DNA of 64,000 bases from Pseudarthrobacter oxydans (GTDB lineage Bacteria; Actinomycetota; Actinomycetes; Actinomycetales; Micrococcaceae), in NCBI RefSeq assembly GCF_013314975.1, contig NZ_JABTYH010000012.1, forward strand, positions 59,118-123,117, written 5' to 3'. The notes beneath the pieces were generated by a model, which made no database searches, was not told the DNA's origin, and was given only the letters and a program-made list of their open reading frames with translations. Positions 59,367 to 64,000 of this stretch are shown piece by piece (within the stretch, counting starts at the first letter, position 1; every line of letters begins with the position of its first letter). The translations under genes and the position numbers were made by a program.

Positions 59367-59438
59367 CCGGCACGACATGCTCCGACATTGGTGCATCCTC
59401 GCGCTGAGTTTCGAATTTCCACGACAGTTCGTATGTTC

Positions 59439-59473
59439 CATCCCGTCAAGGCACTCGATGCCTTGACGGGATG
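59439..59473. terminator. Perfect 15-bp hairpin after the phytase-like gene
   Basis: CATCCCGTCAAGGCA (59439-59453) and TGCCTTGACGGGATG (59459-59473) pair perfectly around CTCGA, ending two bases before the stop codon of the minus-strand gene. There is no T run in either direction. Confidence 0.7.
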
Positions 59474-59475
59474 GG

Positions 59476-61383
59476 TCACCCGAGGACAGCGCTGAGGGGT
59501 ACGTACTTCAAGTTGGACGTAGTTCCGCCTGAGTTGGATTCGTCGTGGACCACCAGGAGCCCCTGTTCGAACCCAGGCCCCGCGTTTCTCGTGGTGACAT
59601 CGAGCCCGTCCGTTCCTGTAACGGAGTCGATGGTCCCATTGGAGCCGACTCTGAATTTCTTCACGAAGGGGTTATTATCGGCTCGATCGTAGACCACAAT
59701 CGTTGAATCTCCCTGACTGGAAACAAACAGCCTTCCGGTACCGTTCGCCCCATAAGAGATGCTCATGCCCTCGATTTCAGCCACGAGGCGGCCACTGCCC
59801 GCCGTGTCGACGGACACCCTGTTGGAGCCGGCGCTCGGCTCGGCTCCGTACTTCCACACGGCCACGGTCTCCTGTCCAACGTAGAGGTGGCCAAGTTCGT
59901 CGTCAGCGACGCAGCTTTCCGCGATGCTGCTCATCGGCAACGTTCTGACCAGCACAGCGTCGACCAATCCTGCGCCGTTGTCTACTAACTCGAACTGCTG
60001 GACGGAGCCGGCTTGTTGGGGTGTCACGAAGGCATAGAACTTGCCGCTGGCCCTGCTGTGATACAGGCAAAATCCGATGTTTGGGGAAACAGTCGGGATG
60101 CTGCGCGCGGTAACCGGTGTCAGGGTTCGGGTTGTAGCACTGAACGAATATAGGACGAGGGTATCGTTCGTTCGATTGTTCGCCCCGACCAGAATTATCG
60201 GCTGTCCCGATAAGACGAAACCACTTCTCAGATCAACGTTGCCGAGCATCCCATCCTGGCGGAACTGTATTAGCTTGCCGTCCATGCCAAACACCCCGAT
60301 ACCGCCCGCGGACACCGACTTGTTGTCGGCAATCACCACGCTATTTGCGGGAGTTGCTGTGTCCGCCCAGATGACAGCGTCGTCTGAGATGTCTCCTGAA
60401 CCCGAAAAGCCGACGTTCTCCACTAGCGGTAGAACTGTTGAGATGCTCGGTGTGGGCGTTGCTGTTGACGTGGGTGTGGACCCGGGTCCTGCGGTGGTGA
60501 AGCTGAAGGGGGCAGATTTGTATTCGACGCCGCCGACGAAGGCTCCCACGGAGAAGGTGTATGCGGTTGCGGGTTGGAGGTTCCTGACTGTTTCGCTGGC
60601 GCTGGTGTCGTCCTCGCCTGCGATGGCGGCGCCGTTGATGTAGTGGCGGTAGTTTGTGGCGTTTGGCACGGGGTCCCAGAGGAATCTGGCGGTGTGCTCA
60701 AGGTCCGTGGTGTACGCAGGATCGATGCGGATGTTCTGCGGGGCGCTGCCCGGCGCTGTCGACGTTGGCGTCGATGTGGGAGTCGCCGTCGATGTTGGTG
60801 TTGGCGTTGGGCTGGACGGTGAATCGTAGGTGATGACCAGTTGGGGCCGCTTCGCACCCTCGCGGGAGTCCAGGCTTCCCTGCACGCCAGTAGTTGTATC
60901 GATCCCCACATTGAAGTTTCCAGAGCCCGTGATGGCATTTGTGGGCAATGCGGCACTGGCATATTGCCTGGCACGCAGCAGGCCCGATCTAGCAAGCTCA
61001 GCCGTTTGCCAGGCCGGCTGATTATTCGCTGTGACAGTCGTCTCGCTCCACGAATTGCTGGCCGGGTGCACGATCAAGCTCCCGCTCACCGAGGTGTTTG
61101 AGTAAAGCCTCAGGGCGATGTTGGTGACGGTGCTGCCGGAAGGGAGCGAGACGTTGAACCTCAGCAGGGCACGGTAGGTGGTGTCTGAGACGGCCAAGGT
61201 TTTCGCTCGTCCAAAGTTGCTGTTGGGCGACGCGGTCGAAAGGTACGTGTCCGCCGCCGCATTCAGCGTGACTGTCGTGGGGGCGGCCACAGCCGTCGAC
61301 CCAAATACGTTAATCAAGGTGAAAGCGCCCACAGCCGCCAGTGCGACTGTTGCTGCAGCGAGAATACGGAACAGGCGGAGCAT
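59476..61383 (-). CDS. Secreted DNRLRE-FN3-phytase (beta-propeller) protein, probably acquired
   Basis: A 635-residue secreted protein. A signal peptide ends near STAVAAP (about 34). A DNRLRE domain follows (about 35-165: ADTYLSTASPNSNFG, YRALLRFNV), then an Ser/Pro/Thr linker, a fibronectin III domain (about 195-285) and a second linker. The last 330 residues resemble a beta-propeller phytase (DDAVIWADTATPANSVVIADNK, GMLGNVDLRSGF, VADDELGHLYVGQE, EGMSISYGANGTGRLFVSSQG). Phytases of this type release phosphate from phytate with Ca2+. Base composition is visibly more A/T-rich than its neighbours, suggesting transfer. AGGAA precedes ATG 61383. Confidence 0.82.
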   Translation of the reverse strand: MLRLFRILAAATVALAAVGAFTLINVFGSTAVAAPTTVTLNAAADTYLSTASPNSNFGRAKTLAVSDTTYRALLRFNVSLPSGSTVTNIALRLYSNTSVSGSLIVHPASNSWSETTVTANNQPAWQTAELARSGLLRARQYASAALPTNAITGSGNFNVGIDTTTGVQGSLDSREGAKRPQLVITYDSPSSPTPTPTSTATPTSTPTSTAPGSAPQNIRIDPAYTTDLEHTARFLWDPVPNATNYRHYINGAAIAGEDDTSASETVRNLQPATAYTFSVGAFVGGVEYKSAPFSFTTAGPGSTPTSTATPTPSISTVLPLVENVGFSGSGDISDDAVIWADTATPANSVVIADNKSVSAGGIGVFGMDGKLIQFRQDGMLGNVDLRSGFVLSGQPIILVGANNRTNDTLVLYSFSATTRTLTPVTARSIPTVSPNIGFCLYHSRASGKFYAFVTPQQAGSVQQFELVDNGAGLVDAVLVRTLPMSSIAESCVADDELGHLYVGQETVAVWKYGAEPSAGSNRVSVDTAGSGRLVAEIEGMSISYGANGTGRLFVSSQGDSTIVVYDRADNNPFVKKFRVGSNGTIDSVTGTDGLDVTTRNAGPGFEQGLLVVHDESNSGGTTSNLKYVPLSAVLG

Positions 61384-61628
61384 GGCGGTTCCTATTCGAG
61401 CCTCGATAATCGAGGCCAACGTCTAGGGGACCGGCCGGTCCAGCTCCAGCCGTCAGAAGCGGCAATCTATCGACGAAAAGCGAAACCGGCGGCAGTTGTG
61501 TGTGACGACGACCGCTGAATTCGGGGACGTAATGGCAGGCACTTACTGTTTGGCCCGATTTAACGTAACCAGCATCCCGGCATGGCAAATTGGTTTTTTA
61601 GTATGCTCCGGCTCCAGGGGAGGGGTCA

Positions 61629-61743
61629 ATGACGCAATTCCCCCTAATTTCTTGCTCAGAATACCTAACGGACCGTCGGGAATTCGTGGAATTGGCCGCC
61701 ACGCAGCGAGCGAACCCACCCGCGGCAGCCCGCCGTCGTCCCC
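61629..61743 (+). other. Possible remnant 5' end of a gene in a low-GC gap
   Basis: The 360 bases from 61384 to 61743 carry no intact gene and are A/T-richer than the surroundings. An ATG at 61629 has an unusually good ribosome site (AGGGGAGGGG), and the first codons read MTQFPLISCSEYLTDRREFVE. The frame then runs into the 3' end of the opposite-strand flavodoxin gene and ends at 61817. It may be a truncated gene left by the event that brought the phytase-like gene; chance is also possible. Confidence 0.25.
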
Positions 61744-62352
61744 TTACCCCGCGGGATACTGCGACGTGCGGAGGAACCGGGCCAGGTGCGCTGCGTTCCG
61801 GGCTGCGCCGGCGGTAGCGGAGGCCACCTTCTCGGGCACGGCCTTCAGGTCCTTGTAGTCCACGGTCTGCATGGCCTCGCCCACCCAGTACGTGGCGCCC
61901 TGGGCAGGGAGGGTGAAGCCGACGTCGTTCAGGCCCTGCTGCGTGTCCGCCACGGTCTTGTGGGCGCCGTCCTCGTTGCCCACCACGGCCACCACCGCCA
62001 CCTTCCCGTACATGATGGGCCGGCCTTCGTTGTCCGTCTCGGCGAGGTCCGCGTCGAGCCGTTCCATGACCCGCTGGGTGATGCTGCTGGGGTGGCCCAT
62101 CCAGATGGGCGTGGCGATCACCAGGATGTCCGCCGCCAGGATCTTGTCCCGGATGCCCGGCCAGGCGTCGCCGTCGCCCATGTCCACCTGCACGCCGGGC
62201 ATCACGTTGTGGTCCACCACCCGCAGCGACGTCCCGCTCACGCCGTGTGTGGCCAGCTCGTCCAGCACGTGGCGCGCCATGAGCTCGCTGCTGGACGGCG
62301 CGGGGGAGGGGGTCAGGGAGCAAATCAGGGCAAGTGCGGTGAGGTCAGCCAT
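61744..62352 (-). CDS. Flavodoxin-fold NAD(P)H-dependent oxidoreductase (FMN reductase-like)
   Basis: A 202-residue flavodoxin-fold protein. The FMN phosphate loop is ALICSLTPSPAPSSSELMARHVL, and the flavin-contacting segment ILVIATPIWMGHPSSITQRVMERLD is characteristic of the NADPH-dependent FMN reductase/NAD(P)H dehydrogenase family. VVAVVGNEDGAHKTVAD follows. The reaction is probably quinone or flavin reduction. AAAGGACG precedes ATG 62352. It stands apart from the sigma operon upstream by 88 bases. Confidence 0.9.
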   Translation of the reverse strand: MADLTALALICSLTPSPAPSSSELMARHVLDELATHGVSGTSLRVVDHNVMPGVQVDMGDGDAWPGIRDKILAADILVIATPIWMGHPSSITQRVMERLDADLAETDNEGRPIMYGKVAVVAVVGNEDGAHKTVADTQQGLNDVGFTLPAQGATYWVGEAMQTVDYKDLKAVPEKVASATAGAARNAAHLARFLRTSQYPAG

Positions 62353-62440
62353 TTGTTCGTCCTTTGCTGTGTCTGCGGAGGGTGCCACCGGTGGTTCGGG
62401 GCCGGCGGCCTGCCGGACTGCCCGGCGCCGGCCCTGCCTG

Positions 62441-62782
62441 CTATCCGTTTCCGGACGGGGCCATCGTCACGATCACCACGTGTACCTGCACCGGCTGGGG
62501 AGCGAGGTGGCTGCGGATGGCGCCGGCGACGGACCGGGCGACCTCCGGCCCGTTGTCCGCTGCCACGCCAATGCGCGCCGTGACGCGCAGCCCGTCGTCG
62601 GAAGGCACGACGTCGATGTGCGGCACAGGCTCCTTCGCCACCGCCGCCATCACCTGGCGGAGCGGACGCGCCGGGTAGGTGGCGCTGACGCCGTCGACGG
62701 CGAGGACTGCTTCCTGCAGCTGTGCCGCCAGTCCGGCGGGCACCTGCGTGCGTCCCGGCTGGGGGACCAGGGCTTCAGTCAT
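62441..62782 (-). CDS. Asp23/Gls24-like small protein, third gene of sigma operon
   Basis: A 113-residue protein with VLAVDGVSATYPARPLRQVMAAV, HIDVVPSDDGLRVTARIGVAADNGPEVARSVAGAIRSHL and a last strand VHVVIVTM. The alternating strand-helix pattern resembles the Asp23/Gls24 alkaline-shock fold. The start ATG 62782 overlaps the stop of the preceding gene as ATGA and has AGGAG within that gene. It is probably an envelope-stress partner of the Asp23 protein upstream. Confidence 0.75.
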   Translation of the reverse strand: MTEALVPQPGRTQVPAGLAAQLQEAVLAVDGVSATYPARPLRQVMAAVAKEPVPHIDVVPSDDGLRVTARIGVAADNGPEVARSVAGAIRSHLAPQPVQVHVVIVTMAPSGNG

Positions 62783-63408
62783 GGCTTCTCCTGGGGAGGG
62801 GTCTGTCCCATCAGTCCGGCGGCTGTTCCCGGGCCCGCGGGCTGGGGCTCCAGGACATCGGTGATGGTGATGTCGATCGAGGTGATGTTGAGTTCGGTCT
62901 GCACTGCCAGTTCGCGGGCGAGCTGCCGGCGCAGGCTGCTGGCGCGTTCCTCCAGCGGATGCCCGAAGACGATGGCCAGGTGGACCTCCACGGTGACCTC
63001 GGCTCCCGGCGTGGTGACGTCCCCGTGGAGGCGGCACCGCCCTGCCGTGGTGCCCGGGAGGGTGTCCGCGATGGAGCGAATGAGGGCAGAGACAGCCCCC
63101 TCGGTCTGCGAGAGGGTGTCATCGGGGTGGCCGCCGCGGAGGGGGATGCTCCTGCCCGGCCGGAGCTCCAGGGCCAGGTTGCCCAGGATCTTCTGCATCC
63201 AGCCGTCTGTGCCTTTTCCGGCGTCGGCAACATCGGCGTCGAGCAGTTCCTGGCCAAGGCTGGAGAGCCGCCGCAGTGACGCCAGGCCGGCCTGGCACTC
63301 GGGGCAGCTGTCCAGGTGGGCCGGGTCCTGCAGTTCCCCTGTATCCAGGTAATTGCTGAGTTCCGCGAGATCGTGCCCGCAGTCGAACGTGCCGTTCGGG
63401 GTGCTCAT
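62779..63408 (-). CDS. Asp23/Gls24 family protein with zinc-finger (anti-sigma-like) N-terminus
   Basis: A 209-residue protein. The N-terminal 45 residues carry a His-x3-Cys-x2-Cys motif (His31, Cys35, Cys38) typical of zinc-binding anti-sigma factors. The C-terminal 130 residues resemble Asp23/Gls24 (LRGGHPDDTLSQTEGAVSALIRSIAD, VTVEVHLAIVFGHPLEERAS). No membrane helix is seen. ATG 63408 overlaps the sigma stop as ATGA, and GGAGG lies 7 bases upstream; ATG 63414 is possible. The position directly after an ECF sigma gene strongly suggests a cognate anti-sigma factor. Confidence 0.82.
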   Translation of the reverse strand: MSTPNGTFDCGHDLAELSNYLDTGELQDPAHLDSCPECQAGLASLRRLSSLGQELLDADVADAGKGTDGWMQKILGNLALELRPGRSIPLRGGHPDDTLSQTEGAVSALIRSIADTLPGTTAGRCRLHGDVTTPGAEVTVEVHLAIVFGHPLEERASSLRRQLARELAVQTELNITSIDITITDVLEPQPAGPGTAAGLMGQTPPQEKP

Positions 63409-63998
63409 CGCCATTCCTCCATTGTGCTCGCCAGGGCAATCCGTGCGCGTGCCAGCCTGCCGCGGACACTGTCGGTGCTGATGTTCAGCGTCCGGGCAAT
63501 GTCCTCATAACTCTTGCCGTTGAACTCCTTGAGCACCCAACATCGGCGCTGCTCCTCCGGGAGCCGGGACAGGGCCGCCTTCAGCGCCTCAACCCGGGAC
63601 CCGTCCAGCTCCGCAGCCTCGGGATCCGGCCATGAGCCCGCGCCGTCCGGCCTGCGGGTGTCCCTGGTGGTTTCGACGGCGTCCAGCCCGGCGTCATAGC
63701 GGCGCCTGCGCAGGTGGTCAATGCTGCGGCTGCCGGTGATCCGCATCAGCCAGCCCTTGACGGCCGCCGGCTCCCGGAGCGAGTCCAGCTGATTCCAGGC
63801 CTGGATCAGCGCGTCCTGGACAATGTCGTCCGCATCCGCGTTGGAGCCCGTCAGCCGCCGGGCACTGGCCCGCATGAGCGGACCGTAGCGCCGGGCGAGG
63901 GCCTCGAAAGCCGCTGTATCGCCGTCGGCCGCCCGGCCGGCCAGCAGGGCGTCCGGCACAAGGTCGAGTTGGTGCGGAGCCGCGGGTGATCCACTCAC
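63405..63998 (-). CDS. ECF-type RNA polymerase sigma factor (start at window edge)
   Basis: A 197-residue sigma-70 family protein. Region 2 spans about 30-100 (ARRYGPLMRASARRLTGSNADADDIVQDALIQAWNQLDSL, SIDHLRRRR), and region 4 spans about 140-190 (LSRLPEEQRRCWVLKEFNGKSYEDIARTLNISTDSVRGRLARAR). No sigma-1.1 or region 3 is present, so it is of the extracytoplasmic-function group. GTG 63998 is only two bases from the window end, so the true start may lie outside. It heads an operon with the zinc-finger Asp23 protein and an Asp23-like protein, joined by ATGA overlaps. Confidence 0.9.
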   Translation of the reverse strand: MSGSPAAPHQLDLVPDALLAGRAADGDTAAFEALARRYGPLMRASARRLTGSNADADDIVQDALIQAWNQLDSLREPAAVKGWLMRITGSRSIDHLRRRRYDAGLDAVETTRDTRRPDGAGSWPDPEAAELDGSRVEALKAALSRLPEEQRRCWVLKEFNGKSYEDIARTLNISTDSVRGRLARARIALASTMEEWR

Positions 63999-64000
63999 TT

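Overview
The window is high-GC actinobacterial DNA. Gene content (phenylacetate catabolism under a PaaR-type TetR regulator, LytR-CpsA-Psr proteins, ANTAR regulators, class F sortase, CsbD and GlsB stress proteins, DtxR-type iron box) and codon use fit a chromosomal segment of Arthrobacter/Pseudarthrobacter (Micrococcaceae). That assignment is an inference from families; no rRNA, tRNA, CRISPR array or insertion sequence was seen.

Layout. 1-8000: end of a surface protein, then the phenylacetate block: a hotdog thioesterase divergent from paaZ, a VOC protein, a secreted HtrA protease operon, and paaI-paaK-paaR on the minus strand. Three PaaR-like operator sites lie upstream of these units. 8200-13500: pta and ackA (acetate/acetyl-phosphate), a sulfide:quinone oxidoreductase-like enzyme and a DUF2945 protein. 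13600-19500: a minus-strand locus with an adenylation-carrier-acyltransferase fusion behind an iron box, a site-2-protease-like membrane protein with a PqqD-like N-terminus, and a repeat-containing Ala/Asp-rich protein with a leader-like N-terminus. 19700-31500: SRPBCC protein, prolyl oligopeptidase, Hsp20, NAD(P)H-hydrate dehydratase, histidine phosphatase, PadR operon, PhoD phosphatase, two LCP proteins and a low-molecular-weight tyrosine phosphatase.

31600-41700: FAD monooxygenase, a copper locus (DUF305 lipoprotein, DUF6153-like protein, CopB-type ATPase, CopZ-like protein with a CsoR-type operator), PAS-ANTAR regulator, lipoprotein, CHRD protein plus class F sortase, and nhaA with a structured leader. 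41800-57200: stress membrane protein, GAF-ANTAR regulator, two CorC/hemolysin-like proteins, MFS-ArsR pair, CsbD, AI-2E transporter with DUF2254, a second DUF6153-like protein with a Cys-rich copper-binding four-helix protein, MerR/SulP pair, KtrAB potassium uptake. 57200-64000: duplicated intergenic DNA, small membrane protein, cupin, alpha/beta hydrolase, a lower-GC phytase-like secreted protein that looks acquired, flavodoxin-fold reductase, and an ECF sigma / zinc-finger Asp23 / Asp23-like operon.

The most striking non-coding feature is a family of 32-bp-period repeat arrays (near 3.0, 22.6, 31.5 and 33.0 kb). Two are mirror-symmetric to the base around a centre carrying a divergent unit. 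A second palindrome family (25-26-bp arms, 12-nt loop) sits at two convergent gene junctions. The most interesting coding locus is the leader-like repeat protein coupled to a PqqD/site-2-protease fusion at 16.3-19.5 kb.
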